Assembly: GCF_901709675.1 (NCBI RefSeq)
Contig: NC_051101.1
Location: 6,470,501 to 6,534,500, forward strand
Length of the DNA: 64,000 bases
Reading direction: 5' to 3'
Origin: Syngnathus acus
Lineage: Eukaryota; Chordata; Actinopteri; Syngnathiformes; Syngnathidae
Translations under genes and position numbers: made by a program
The notes under the pieces: generated by a model
Told to the model about the DNA's origin: nothing
Databases searched by the model: none
What the model saw: only the letters and a program-made list of their open reading frames with translations
Shown: positions 40,101 to 52,200 of the stretch, one piece after another
How the letters are laid out: each line of letters opens with the position of its first letter
How positions within the stretch are numbered: position 1 is the stretch's first letter

Positions 40101-41851
40101 ACTTTTTTGGCTCTGTTAGTCAATGAAAATAGAAACACTCCCATAGCTTGACAAAGATGCATGTACATATTTTTATTTGAAATTTGAACATACTGTTCCT
40201 TACAACCAACCACCCACCCACCCACACACAGCTGAGTCATTTTTGCACAGTGCCAGCAGCTCCTGGTCTGTCACGAGCATACATGCACATAAACACACAC
40301 ACATACATTTATAGTTACCGACACTCACAGCGACTCCCAAACCAGTAGAACACCTGTCGAACGGCATGGCTCACTCCAGGACACCTTCAAGTTATGAGCT
40401 CATCGGAAAAGCAATTAAAGGCAGCATAGGCCCTGCACGCTTGCGTAATGTTTTGTTTTGCTACTTGGCTTCGAAATTAACTAAACCTGTCAGAAGTCAT
40501 CTGGCTGACGTGAGCTGGGCTATATTTATTTATTTTCAGTTGGAGAAGCTGGACACATAGTTCCAGCACTGCCTCATGTCCAATAATGAACCAATTCTGA
40601 GGGGGCGATTAGCTGGCTTTACTCCCACCCTCTACTTGATGGGGGCGGGAGGCGGGCATGTCTTTTTTTGCCTGTCTAAAATTCTGATGGTTGGGTCATG
40701 GCCCTGTAGTTTGGAGGTTGTGCCCTTTTTAAGGTTGGGCCCTCTTTAACTCGCCACTTGAGGAACATTATGCTGTACACAGACTTTGCATTGTAACATA
40801 ATATATGGTGATAAATACATAAAGAGAGGATATGACTTCAGAGGGATGATATGAAAGAAGTATTTGAGGAGTCAAGAAAAAAAAAAAGACATCAGAATAT
40901 GGATAACATTTGTTCTAGAGATTTTAGAGGCCTTGCCTTAGTCCGTCCGGTCTCATGAGTCGACATGGACGCAGCCTGGGAGCAGCCTGATGTCAGAGAG
41001 CTGTAAAACAACACCAGCAGCCTCACACTCTCTTTTAAGTCTACTGGTCTTAAGCCTTTGGAGAAAAAAAAAAAATCACCTTTGACATTAATAGGTCCAT
41101 TGTGGGTGAGTCAAGGTAAGTGTGTCCTCATATGTCGGCACATTCACGGCGCAGTTCACGAGTGTTTTCTCCAAGAATAATTTATGAAGTAAGAAAAACA
41201 CATCTGTTATCATTGTCGTCACTTGCGGTAATTACCCATGTGCCGCCTTTTTAGAGCAGAGAAAACAACAGTTAGCGTGCTGCTGAGGTTGCCCCCCTAA
41301 GCATGTCAGGCTTTTTCACGATGCTGCCTGCTTCAAAGCGACTGTTGTGCCAACAATATGATTGAACAAGAACACAGTTGTGTTAATAGCCCGGGCCTTC
41401 AAAGATCCAAAAATCAGGTCAACACGTTGTGTCTCTGTGTTACTCTGAGATTACTACGGAAATTTTTCACTCTTGAAGAAAAAGACCATGACAATAAACA
41501 TGTGTGGCCATATTTTCAATTTGTAAAACATACTGTATTTAGGGTGTTTTATTTATTTTATTTGTTTCCAAATGTGGACCAGTAACACCCCGTCCATTTT
41601 GGAGTACAATCAGTCTTCACTGAAACACACTCAGCCAATTTTGTGCCACTTTATACAACCTGGCAATCAAATGTCTTCCAAGTACAACTCTTTGAATTAC
41701 AACTGTTGTAAAAGTGATGGGGAAATCCAATGGACTCAAAATATATCTTTGTTGTATAAGAGCATTTGTGACTTCTTTTCTGTATCGGAAAGCAGTTTTA
41801 GACTTGTAGTGTAAAATCAGTGGAGATCCTCCTTATTTCCTGACAGTGAAA

Positions 41852-42495
41852 TACAGTTGCAAGGAAAAGAAAAGTGTGGATCCTTTGGGAATTGTTGGAA
41901 TTGGAACAATCTGTTGGATGTTCCATAGCATATGGCAAACAATTGTGTGGACAAATGTTGTTTGGAAAGACCACACAATGCTATGTGTGGCAAAAAAAAT
42001 AAATAAAAATAACTCGCAACACATCACCATCAAAACTCATTCCAACTTAAGTACGATGGAAGGGGCATCAGTGTTTGTTATTGCTTTGCTACCTCAGGGA
42101 CTGGACCCATTGCTGGTGACAGGAAAAATGAATTTTCAAGTTTGACTTAAGACCTTATGTCTGCTAATGGAAACTGAAGGATGATACATGGGGACAACGA
42201 CCCAAAGGGCTGAAGCAATGCAAAAACTGAATGGCTTCAACAGAAAAAGTACATTTTTCTGGAGTGTTTCAGAGTCCTGGCCTCATCCCGATTCAGATGC
42301 TGTGGCATGACCTCAAGAGAGTGATTTATACGACTAATGTTTGCTGAACTGAAAAGGAGGATTTTTTTTCTGTCTTTCTTTTTTTTTTAGATTGAGACTA
42401 TTTCCAAACTGTTTTGTTGCACTTTTACAATTACATGAAGATAACATTTATTACCTACATTATTTATACATTTCTGTGGGTTTACATACTTTACT
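41852..42495 (+). mobile_element. Decayed Tc1-like transposon copy
   Basis: Left end tacagttgcaaggaaaagaa resembles TACAGTTGCAAGAAAAAGTA of a fish Tc1 family. The interior reads in shifting frames NLKYDGRGISVC then CFATSGTGPIAG (transposase GG-S...CFA..GTG region) and WPHPDSDAVA (the WPxxSPDLNPxE region, first residues altered). The sequence gggtttacatacttta near 42478 likely marks the other end. Multiple frameshifts; inactive. Confidence 0.65.
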
Positions 42496-42894
42496 CTGTT
42501 TTTGTGTTGGTGTCTTGACAGCAGATAAGCTTCTTTGGTTGGGATACTTGGATTCAATTACACATGATGCATATTTTCTGTGCTTATTTATCTCTGTAAT
42601 AATAAATCAGATAGGTTGCTGGTGATAAAGTTGACTTGTGGTGTGACTCACGAATATGTTTTATCCCGTACAGTTTTCACCCAAACCCTATATTTAAAGT
42701 CAATTTACAAAATACATCTTCACTATGTAGCTCATTCACTCCCTTCTGGGTTCTTTCTTGCTCACGCTGTTCTGCTCTATGATGGAACTCGTAGAAGTTG
42801 GCTTCCAGCACTGCACCTAAAGCCAAGTCCTATTAGGCAGCCACATTGTGGTAAAGGAGTTCAAGCCACAGGGTTGAGATTATGATTCCTATTT

Positions 42895-43220
42895 AGGAAA
42901 AGGCGAGAGTGGATGCATGGTGACAAAAGAAGACTGAAGGTGGAAAAAGTAGTGCAAAATGGAGGATGACAGCGATCTGGACGATGAAGTGAGAGATTGT
43001 AATGGTAATGTGGTGTGGAGGTTGTGGTACAAGGGAAGGAGGGGTGGAAGATGGATGGGAAAACACAAGGGCGGGTTATGGAATAGATTTGAATTAGGGA
43101 GAGATGCCAGAAAAGCTGTTGTTGAGGACACAAGATATTTGGGAGGTGCGAAAGGAAACATTACGGCGGAACTGATGGAAATTAAACGATGTCAGTCAAA
43201 AGATAGATGAAACAGTAAAG
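42895..43220. other. Purine-rich, strand-asymmetric block
   Basis: For about 300 bp the plus strand is dominated by A and G (for example gggaaggaggggtggaagat and gaagactgaaggtggaaaaa). An 83-codon plus-strand frame and two overlapping minus-strand frames arise from the bias. No family resemblance recognised. It ends about 680 bp before exon D. Confidence 0.5.
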
Positions 43221-43296
43221 GAAGGATCCTAAGTTTGACTTGATGAAAGTGTTTGTCCTTTTTTGTCATTAAGTACACCAGAAACACAAATTTGAT

Positions 43297-43345
43297 GCAC
43301 GCACGCACCCACGCACGCACGCACGCACACGCACACACACACACA
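43297..43345. repeat. GCAC/AC compound microsatellite
   Basis: (GCAC)n with one interruption followed by (AC)n. Simple repeat about 550 bp before exon D. Confidence 0.85.
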
Positions 43346-43900
43346 TATGCACTCACTGATTTCCCCTTTGCCTTGGGGCCTGAAACAGCAGATTGGGGTC
43401 TTGTCCAAAGTACCATTAAACTTCTTGAAAGTCCTGCTGCTAGAGCTAAAACATCCTCCTGTCGTCATGCTGGGACATTCCACGGCACGCCAGAGATCCC
43501 GCACTAATCCTGCCGGCATGGGAATCATTATTGATAGGATCCTAACGCATTACCTCAGGGCTCGCTTATTGTTGGTAAAGATTATTATTTAAGAGTAAAC
43601 CAAAACACGGCCAAAGTCTCAAGTTTCATAGAAATTTATCAGAAGAAAATGTTATTATTGGCTTAGAGTGCTACCTCTTTGAACAGTGCATTTGGAGGAA
43701 AAATAGTGCCTGCTGCTCTCCAACTAACAGCTTTATACACTCAAGATATTTAGGTCACACTGAGTACTGTGAGAGTAGAACAAGAAAGATGCAACACGAT
43801 TGATATTCTTTGTATGGTAATCAAATTGTTCAGTCTCACTTGAGCAATTTTGTGAATTACACTTTTGCAATTCATTTTCTTTGGCCTCTCGTGCGTCCAG

Positions 43901-44010
43901 GTGCAGTTTTGCTGGCTAGTGTCCAAGGTATATCTATCAACGTGGACCCAATCATCTGCACATGGTTGCTGCATCAGCCTCACAGAGGGAACAGCAGGCA
44001 ACAACAACAG
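43901..44010 (+). CDS. vps13b: VPS13B exon D (110 bp, phase 1 to phase 0)
   Basis: Acceptor gtccag ends at 43900; donor caacag|gtgtga follows 44010. The first two bases complete the Gly codon of exon C, then 36 codons follow: AVLLASVQGISINVDP (a groove strand), IICTWLLHQPHRG (a helical connector) and a run of four Gln. The VQG...NVDP...TWL.HQP order matches the mammalian protein. The Gln run at the exon end begins a polar, probably disordered loop that continues in exon E. Confidence 0.9.
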
Positions 44011-44380
44011 GTGTGAGATGCTTCTTTTAGTTATGTTAGCGTTCAAACATCTTTTCCGTCTTCATTTGTGTTGATAAAATATAGCAACTATTGTGCTGTT
44101 GCACTCCCTCTGGTGTGAGTGAACGTGATACAGGAGTCCTTATGATAAATCACCCAATGTCTGGGGTGAGCGGCAACCATCATTATTTTGCCATGGTTGG
44201 GTCCTCATCCAAGTCGAACCTGACCCTGACAAGACCAATACAATAAAATTTTCTTAATAGGTATCTTGTATGTACAGTTCGTTATAATTCAAGTTAGACA
44301 GCCATTCGGCAACTTTCTGGAAATTTGAGATTGGAGCTAAACCAATCTATTGCTATAATCCAATCTATAATCTATTGCAG
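44011..44380 (+). other. Intron D-E, 370 bp
   Basis: Phase-0 intron, gtgtga to attgcag, the shortest in the window. No repeat or gene recognised. Confidence 0.8.
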
Positions 44381-44513
44381 AATCCAGGTCCAGTTCCCTT
44401 GGCAAAGCGAAGAGAGGATGAGGTATCGGTTGCCAGCACACCATTGGTCAAGCAGCCCTCCAATCAAGCTTCTGATTATGAAAGCAGCCCTGTCAAAACC
44501 AAGACTGTCACAG
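44381..44513 (+). CDS. vps13b: VPS13B exon E (133 bp, phase 0 to phase 1)
   Basis: Acceptor tattgcag ends at 44380; donor cacag|gtaaat follows 44513. It encodes 44 residues, rich in Ser, Pro, Lys and Glu: NPGPVPLAKRREDEVS, then TPLVKQPSNQASDYESSPVK and TKTVT. The low hydrophobicity and many Ser/Pro residues indicate a flexible loop rather than groove strands. RREDEVS and SSPVKTKTVT are the parts shared with mammals. The loop starts with the Gln run of exon D. SSPVK resembles a proline-directed phosphorylation site, which is inference only. Confidence 0.88.
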
Positions 44514-44528
44514 GTAAATTTACAGTAC

Positions 44529-44783
44529 TACCGTAATTTCCGGACTATGAGGCACAAGATGTGAACTGGTGCAGTTTATCTATGGATTTTTCATGATTTT
44601 TATGTCATTGTGAAAGGATTTTTTATTTTGGTAATACTGTTAATAGAATTTAGGACATTTCATTTAAAACACCTGCGTTTTACAGTCTGGTATGTCTTAT
44701 ATATGAACAAAACAGGATTTGCCCCTAATTTTAGCTAGTGCAGTTTATATTCTGGTGCATTTTATAGTCCAGAAATTACGGTA
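44529..44783. mobile_element. Palindromic 'CCGTA' MITE, copy 2 (255 bp)
   Basis: Left end taccgtaatttccggactat and right end atagtccagaaattacggta are inverted complements with one mismatch. It lies 15 bp inside the intron after exon E. Inner copies of gtgcagtttat replace the gcgacttat motif of copy 1, indicating a diverged subfamily or heavy C-to-T decay. Confidence 0.8.
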
Positions 44784-46802
44784 ATCATCAAACGTATCCC
44801 ACTGGCAGACCCTCTTTGATCAGAGGTATTACCACATTTCAAACATACTTATCATATTAACCATAACATTACATGAAATGTAAACATTTTTTGGTGTAGC
44901 AGCAGAATGCGTCCGTATTAAATGAAAGCGATGGTGAAAAAAGTGGCATATTTTTCAGGCCCTGTTTTGTATTTGTGCTATCTTTAGAAAACAGGCTACA
45001 TTTGTGTTCTTGGGATTCCTCAGACTACCTTTGAAATAAATCAAAAATTACACAGATGGCTAATTGTGTTTGGAATGAACATAATAAATCAGGGGAAAAA
45101 AATTCAATGTCTCGCAACTGCATTTGTAGTGGATATTTACCTTGCTTCCATCTGGCCATGTAAAGAGCGTACAATGCTGTTATGGTAGCATCGCTACATT
45201 GTAATCAAGGGGACTTTTCTCCAGGCTTTTAGTGGGTGCCTGTTAATGTGCAAGCAAATGTACCTAGACGCACACATCCCGCTCATTGCAGATCATTTCC
45301 CGAGAAAGCGCTAAGGGCAAGGTGATATCATCCTGTAGTGTTGTTGCTGCCCAGCTCAAATCTCAGAAGCAATAATCTCTGCATTTGGCAAGAAAATATG
45401 TTACTCTGTTTTTCTTCCCCTCAGGTTTTAGTGGCTGCATGTTAAATATACATGGAGATGTTAAAAATAGCACTGATTTGTAGAACAAGCATTGCTGAAT
45501 GGAATTGAATGGCTTTGTATATAGAATAGTGTGTTTTCATGTTATGGCATCACCCTCATACCTTAGTGACCCTGGCTTTTTTGTTTACTATTTTATCAAA
45601 ATGTTTGTTTGTTTTTTTAACTATGGTGTGTGTTGTGATTGTTTGTTGCTGGAGTTTGAAATCAATATACGTCTGCCCGGACAATTACTTAAAGTGGTTC
45701 ACATAAAAGTAACCTCTAAGTAGTTTTTTATCTCTCTCGAATGAATGTTCTTTTGGGAAGGAGAATCATGTTCCAAGTCCCAACCTTCTCATTGTTCGCT
45801 AACATCTACCAGAGAAATGAGCTCACTGGCCTTGCTTTTCAATCCTTCAATTAGCCATTGGCGCCCTAAGAGAATTCTGCTTTGCTGAGAAACCTATCCT
45901 CCAATCTGGCTCCGCTTCCCAAAGTTTGGAACGAGAAGTGCTGCCTTTGTTCCTGTCTGCTAGTGGTCTGGATGATGGGATTATGTGTAATTTTCTTGTT
46001 TACTGGGAGTACGAGAAAACGATAGAGTGAAATGGAAACATTTGTATTGTTTGTGCCATTAATCTATAAGGTTGTCAAAAAATATAGTTTGGTGGTCAGA
46101 GCCGCGCTCGTCAGAAAACCTTTTGGTAATCTCAGCTATGTAAGCATAATAATTTTCAACTGGGAACAGGAAAGTTCCTGGGTAAGAGACATTCGGTATA
46201 GACCTCACTTGCTATGTATTTGGTATAAATAAACAAAAAGAGCTGAGAGATGCATTTATGTACAGTTCACATAAATGATGGAGGGAACAGACGGGAAGAC
46301 ATATGCAGGCAGAATTTCGCAGTGTTCATAATCTCTTAGTAGCCTGATGGAAGTCTGGCGGGTTTTTATTGGCTGCTGTGTGCTTTTCAGAATGGGATAA
46401 TATTTTCATTGTGGAGTTTATATATTTAAACTTTTTTTTCTTGTACAGCTAATAATTTATCAAGGTAAGGATGGTTGACTTGGCAAAGAAAACAAGACAA
46501 ATTATAAATAATGAGATATGAGGCCCCTTCCCGAGAATACTGGTTATAGTCTCAGAGGGACTCTTACTGCTAAATTTGAAGGTATTTGGATGCCTCATAC
46601 TGATTAGCCCATTCAAACAAGAGGGACTACATTTTCCTTTGTGTTTCCTTTTTGTGCTTTTATGAATGATAAGGGTATTAGTTCTTGTGGATCTTGGCTA
46701 GATGCTTCTAGGTCAAAGTGAAATGAACAGAAAGGGAAGTTGGAATTGTGAGAATAGGAGGAGATACCGTGATTCGAAACTGGACTCACTCAATGTCAGG
46801 GA

Positions 46803-46860
46803 CACCTCAAGTCAGGTCAAGTCAAGTTTATAACCCTTAATCGCAGGGTTTTGCTGTCGT
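46803..46860 (-). mobile_element. Antisense retroposon tail with GTCAA repeats
   Basis: aagtcaggtcaagtcaagtt then tataacccttaatcgcaggg. This is the inverse of the TTGAC-tailed sequence at 13898-13965. Only the tail region is recognisable. Confidence 0.45.
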
Positions 46861-48767
46861 AAGTCCTTTTTAACATTTATATTCTGACCCGGCAACACAT
46901 GCCAGAGGGACCCGATTGTTTCGTTCTTTTCTCCGTTCTTTCACTTACCTTAGATGACTTCATAACAATCTACTCATTCTTGGCCCCACTTTTAGCAAGG
47001 GGAAGCGATACTTGATCCGGAATCTAACAGGTATAATAATAACTGACTGAAGACCGACCACAGCTTCAAGAGCCAGCCCGGTTGTGGTAGTAAGAGCCAC
47101 ATGCAATATCGTAACAATCGTAAACCATCTCATGACATCATGTACATTCCATTCGAATCCCGTCCGCCGGACTACAATCACATGTTCATGTCCACTCCGA
47201 TTGTGCTCTATACAGATGGTCAGATATATATTTAAATAAACAACTTGCATCTAAGTCAAATAGGCAGGAATTCTTTTTAGAGAATGCATTTTGCTGCCTT
47301 TTCTGTGCAACACTTCCCTTCACTAGAACCCTTTTATAATGCGTAACATGCCAGAGGACGTAGTGAAGAAGTGTGAAAAAATGGAGGGAATGAACTACAT
47401 TTGTTACCTCATTAATGTGTGCCCATTTGTTTGTTCTTTGATTGCGCTATACCTTAGACTTGTTCTAGTCTTACATACCGATCATATGAGGCAGTGAGAG
47501 CCTGGGAATACATATGTTTGTAAATCCAATGTCTGCTGTAAAACCAACACCTTTTTATATTGGCACAGAGAACCTGCCAGCTGCCGTCAATCATGAACTT
47601 TTCCCTGGAACTTTAGAAGCTGTGGTTTCATTGGGACATTTGTTTTTTCTTTCACCACCTTTGCAGTAAAAATCTAAGAAGATATACATGTTATTCTTTT
47701 TACCATGTCTGCACACTTTCTTGTTCCAGAAAACTAAATAGGAATTAATAATGGTGCATTCTTACCTTAAGAAATATCCTGGAAAAAATGACCCACTTCG
47801 TCAGATATAATTTCAGAAAAAAATTTAAACTACGATACGAAATATGAATATTATACGAATACTAATAGAAAAACAAAATTCTAAAGCATTCTACATACTA
47901 CAGATACCTTTATTTTGGCCGTAGTGTGTCTGTATATTGACATCCAACTTGGAGCCATGCAGTACACGTTATACACACATCACAAGTTGCAGGACTATTC
48001 TTCAGTGTCCAAGTGATTCACATATGTTGATCCATGTGGCCATATTATTGATGCATAGATGAGTGGTATCTGAGGAGGATTGAGTTTCTGTGACATCACC
48101 AAAGTTTCATGACAAATGTGGGATAGAGCTGCCGAGCAAGGCGGGTCTAAATCATGGAATATGTCTAAATTTGTCTTCTGAGAAAACTCTTGTTAATCTC
48201 TGACACCATGATGGCTTTAACAGGCACAGACGTCAGGCTAATCTGGTAGAAAGTGGATTCTGCCTGTCTACTGTACGTTCCTCTCAAGGGCTCTGTTTCT
48301 GCCTCTGTACTTAACCTTTCTCATCCCTCGTTTTGCTTCTCACATTTTTCCCACAGTGACTGTGCCTTAAACGCTTCTGGTGTGTTCTAAGATTCATTCA
48401 ATCTGTGAAATATGAGGGCTTATTGCTGCTGTTCAGAATGAGTGTCTGCACAATCTGCTTTTGTCTGGACCACAGCAGGCATACCAGGATGTGTCATGTC
48501 TAGCTATTACTGTCTTGTGCATCTGTGTGTATAATATACGTGTGTGCACATTCTCAGTCGAAGAAAACCCAATATTGTCCAGCTAAATTGATCTTTATTT
48601 GAAGATCATTAACAGCACCCATCCAGTCATTCTATAGACTGTGATCTCAAAATATGATCATGATCCACTCAATTTCAATTTGTAATTATTTGTCCCTGTG
48701 TCCAAATGATCATCATCATAAAACATGTTTACTGTACAATTTATATTTTATATGATACTTTGTTGTC

Positions 48768-48935
48768 ACCCAAATAATAGTATATTTATATCGTTTATAA
48801 ATAGTGTGAAATTGCTGGGAAACTGGAGCCCATTCCAAGCTCAAAAATCAGACAAAACCCAAATAATAGTATACTTATATAGTTTATGAATGGTGTGAAA
48901 TTTCTGGGAAGCTGGAGTCCATTTCAAGCTCAAAG
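48768..48935. repeat. 88-bp tandem duplication
   Basis: acccaaataatagtata starts at 48768 and again at 48856. Both units contain gtttat(a/g)aat(a/g)gtgtgaaatt, then ctgggaa, a ctggagcccattccaagctc-like segment and caaa. The second unit is cut off after about 80 bp. Roughly 10 percent divergence suggests an old event. Confidence 0.85.
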
Positions 48936-49122
48936 CAGAGAATTGATGAAGGGATATTTATTTTCCCTACACAGGGACTTTAATACAGTTTATTGATACA
49001 AAATAGTTGAAGCCGACACTTAGGTCAATATTTGTTGCTATTAAAAACTTTGCTGAAAAAGTAATAACTCAAGCAGTTTTTTTGAGTCTTGTGTAATTTG
49101 TCATTTCCCAACTGTGCTCCAG

Positions 49123-49256
49123 AATCCCGTCCGCTTTCCGTTCCCATGAAAGTGATGCCCGACACCACAGCAGTCGAGTCATTGGCAACGTCAGAGGAAC
49201 GGATGAAGCAGCTCATTGGCCATGCCTGGGATGCTGTTAAACGTCTTACTCTACAG
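49123..49256 (+). CDS. vps13b: VPS13B exon F (134 bp, phase 1 to phase 0)
   Basis: Acceptor gctccag ends at 49122; donor ctacag|gtaaca follows 49256. Its first two bases complete a Glu codon, giving ESRPLSVPMKVMPD, then a Thr/Ser/Ala-rich link, then a helix (SEERMKQLIGHAWDAVKRL) and TLQ. ESRPLSVP and EERMK..IG..W.AVK.LTLQ agree with the mammalian protein. The helix is probably another connector between beta-groove modules. An antisense open frame covers the same region but has no splice support or family match. Confidence 0.9.
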
Positions 49257-52200
49257 GTAACAAAGCAAACCTCTTTTCCTGTTAATGTTAATGTAAGATG
49301 CATGTAAACAACCAGTAATGCAAATCCAATCGGATTCTTTAATTTCATTTAATTTTCATTGCTGGGACCACACAAACCGATGTATGTCAAACATGAAAGA
49401 GAGCATGACGTGTGCGAATCGAGGGGGGGGCTCCTTGAACCCAGATCTCATGTCAGGCCATTAAGCTGTTTACAGTACTTCCTCAAAAGTTAACTCAACC
49501 TTCTAATAGTTTGCCGAGCCCGTCATTGCCTCCACTTTCCTCTGTCCCCTTTGGCTGTGCAACTAGGACCACACCGAGCACTACAGCAGTAATTAGTAAA
49601 CAGCCTGCCCTGTTGACACGGAGGTAGGACTGAACCAAACCGACAACCTGACAGCTGGTACCCCCACGCCTTGGATATCTCAAAACTGAGAGCATTCAAT
49701 TGATTTTAGTGCCATGTAAACAGAATACCTATTGTATCACGCACGCTACATCTGCACATGTGCACGTTGGAATCCATTTCTTGCATCTTTTACAGATGAA
49801 GTTTGTGCTAAAAATAGCGAACGTTACAAGAAGAACATGTTGGCATTTAAATGCCTAATTTTCTACGGTTTCTGAGAACATTTAATTCTTATTAAAAGTA
49901 AAGACAGTTGACAAATGTCCATTGAATCCAATTCAGTTCAATAGGTTTGATCAACAAAAACAAACAGAATAGTGCAATTGTAGGGAGTAAAATATTTAAG
50001 TGGCATTTTGTCAGGATAAACCAAAAAAGTGAGTCTTAGGGCAACAATATACATGACAAAAAATTAACTTTAACTTCAATAAGGTTTTAAAAATTCAACC
50101 GCGTTTTTTGCACAACTAGGAAAGAAAACCCCAATGATGCAATACAGAAAGAGAATTACTCAAATGACCATCACAAATTACAGCAGTTGGCCTGCTTTAC
50201 TAGAGGAGAGCATAATTATAAGATTCTATACCTGCTGAAGTGTTATGTGCTCTCGTTTTACATCTACAATGTTGAATTAGATTCATTGAGCTAGGTTTTA
50301 GTTCAAGTCAGAACATTTAAACTTAGTTTGCAGTGTCATTTTGTGCTTCACCATTGATATGCTTGTAAGCGATTTTGTTTGGCTGGTTTGAACCATGGCT
50401 CCGCTTAACTCATTGTGAAATGATATTTGGATTTGATTAAAAAAAAAAAAAACTTTTACTGTTAATAACTATTTCCCAAATATTCATCCCCTACCTGCAT
50501 ATTCATCCAGTCATCTCTTCCTCTCATTCATGTTCCCCAGTGGACACTCGTGTTTCCACACATGATATTAATGGCTTGTGATCAGGACTGCAATTTCATC
50601 TCAGGAATTTAGCAATGATTCCTTCTATTTATGTCTTCAATTCTGGCAAAGGGACATGTTGCTACCAAAACTGAAATGGGATCTACTTAAACAGAGAGAT
50701 CGTTGCCATGGAAAAATGAAGTAACACTGCTCCTTGCAGCTGCTCGGAGATCGGGGTAGACTAAGGAGTAATATAGACAGAGGTGCTTTTTAAGGAAGAA
50801 GGTAAAGGAGATATAGAAAGGACCATTTGGTGTTGCTCTGATGGAGCTAGCCTGATAGTTTCCATGAGCAGGATTTGACCCCGAGCTGGAGCATTTTCTG
50901 CAGGCACATTACGTTTTCTTCTGACCCCTCCCCCCATTTTATCATCTCTCAATTGAGCATCTCATCTTGTAATGTTGCAAATCACTTTCAAACGAATATG
51001 CAAACAAAAGGAACATTTCGTACCTCATTTAATGTTTGATCGTATACTCATTAACTAGTAGAGTGTTTTCTTCTGTCTGTGATGATCTCATAAATGTATA
51101 ATAATTCGATAAAACATACCAAAAAGTCAACCAGTCCACATTTTTGTGACAAATATGGAAGAGTGAAGTAAATTTTACTTGACTTTGACTGGCAACATGT
51201 TAGAGCGCAGTGGCATGGCTTAATTTGAAGGAAACTGTTCTTAAAAAGTATAGGACTGACAAATTCATGTCTGAAGAAATTGACTGAAACATGTTTTTTG
51301 GAATCTGTGTGATGGTGAATCTGGACAAGCTTTGTGGCAAATATCCGCCCTTTGTCTTGGGATGGAAGAAGATGAAGCCTTGCCAAACACAGGTCCGGTC
51401 AGCTCAGCTGAGGATTCAGTTTGGCTTGCTGTTTTCCATCGCACTACATAAATCAGCAGTGTATGCTGCAACCCAGTTCATTCCATCCGTTTTGAATACC
51501 TCTTGTCCTCATTTGGGTCACAAGTGAGCTGGAGCCCATCCCAGCTAACTTGGCAAGAGGCGACGTACACCCTGCCCTGATCACAAGTCAATTGCCGGTT
51601 ACATATAGACAAGCAACCAATCACGCACACATTCATGCCTACGGACAATTTAGAGGCTTTATTTAACCTAACATATTTTAGATGTGCTCTGGAATGTAAA
51701 AGCAAGTGCTTGGAGAAAACACGCATGAGAAAATGCAAACTGCACCCAAACCGAGATTCAAACCCAGAATCTTACTGCTGTGGGGCATTCCATTCCTTGT
51801 TAAGTCTTACTTACGTATCACTCAGTTAACTGCATACTCTCTCTGTCTGGGCATAGCTTTTGCTTTGGAACTGGAGCCTTTAAGGACATCCTCCGGCCTA
51901 ATTTATCCGAGGCCACCCCTTCGAACCCATCTGCAGTGGCTCAGTATGCAAAAAAAAGAGTCGAGAGTTGATTGTTTGAGCTCAGAGGGTGGGATCAGCC
52001 GATGCAGGCCAGGCCAGCCGCACTCTAAGGCCACTGTTGGATCAATAAACGTAGCGATCAAAGTTGCAATTAACCCACTGCGCTAACACAAACATCTAGG
52101 CCAGCAGAAACAAACAAAGCCTTCATGTCACCTAAAGCGTTTATTTTTGCAGATTTCCACCTCAGCCAAGGAGACCTCCAGTGCTTGTCAGCTTCTGTAA

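Larger units (their letters stand above)
44514..49122 (+). other. Intron E-F, 4.6 kb
   Basis: Phase-1 intron, gtaaat to gctccag. It contains a palindromic 'CCGTA' MITE only 15 bp after the donor (44529-44783), an antisense retroposon tail (46803-46860) and an 88-bp tandem duplication (48768-48935). Nothing else recognised. Confidence 0.8.

Noticed and set aside
47140-47180. ttcgaatcccg, a tRNA T-loop-like string
   Set aside because: The flanking bases do not form a T stem and no anticodon or D arm is present.
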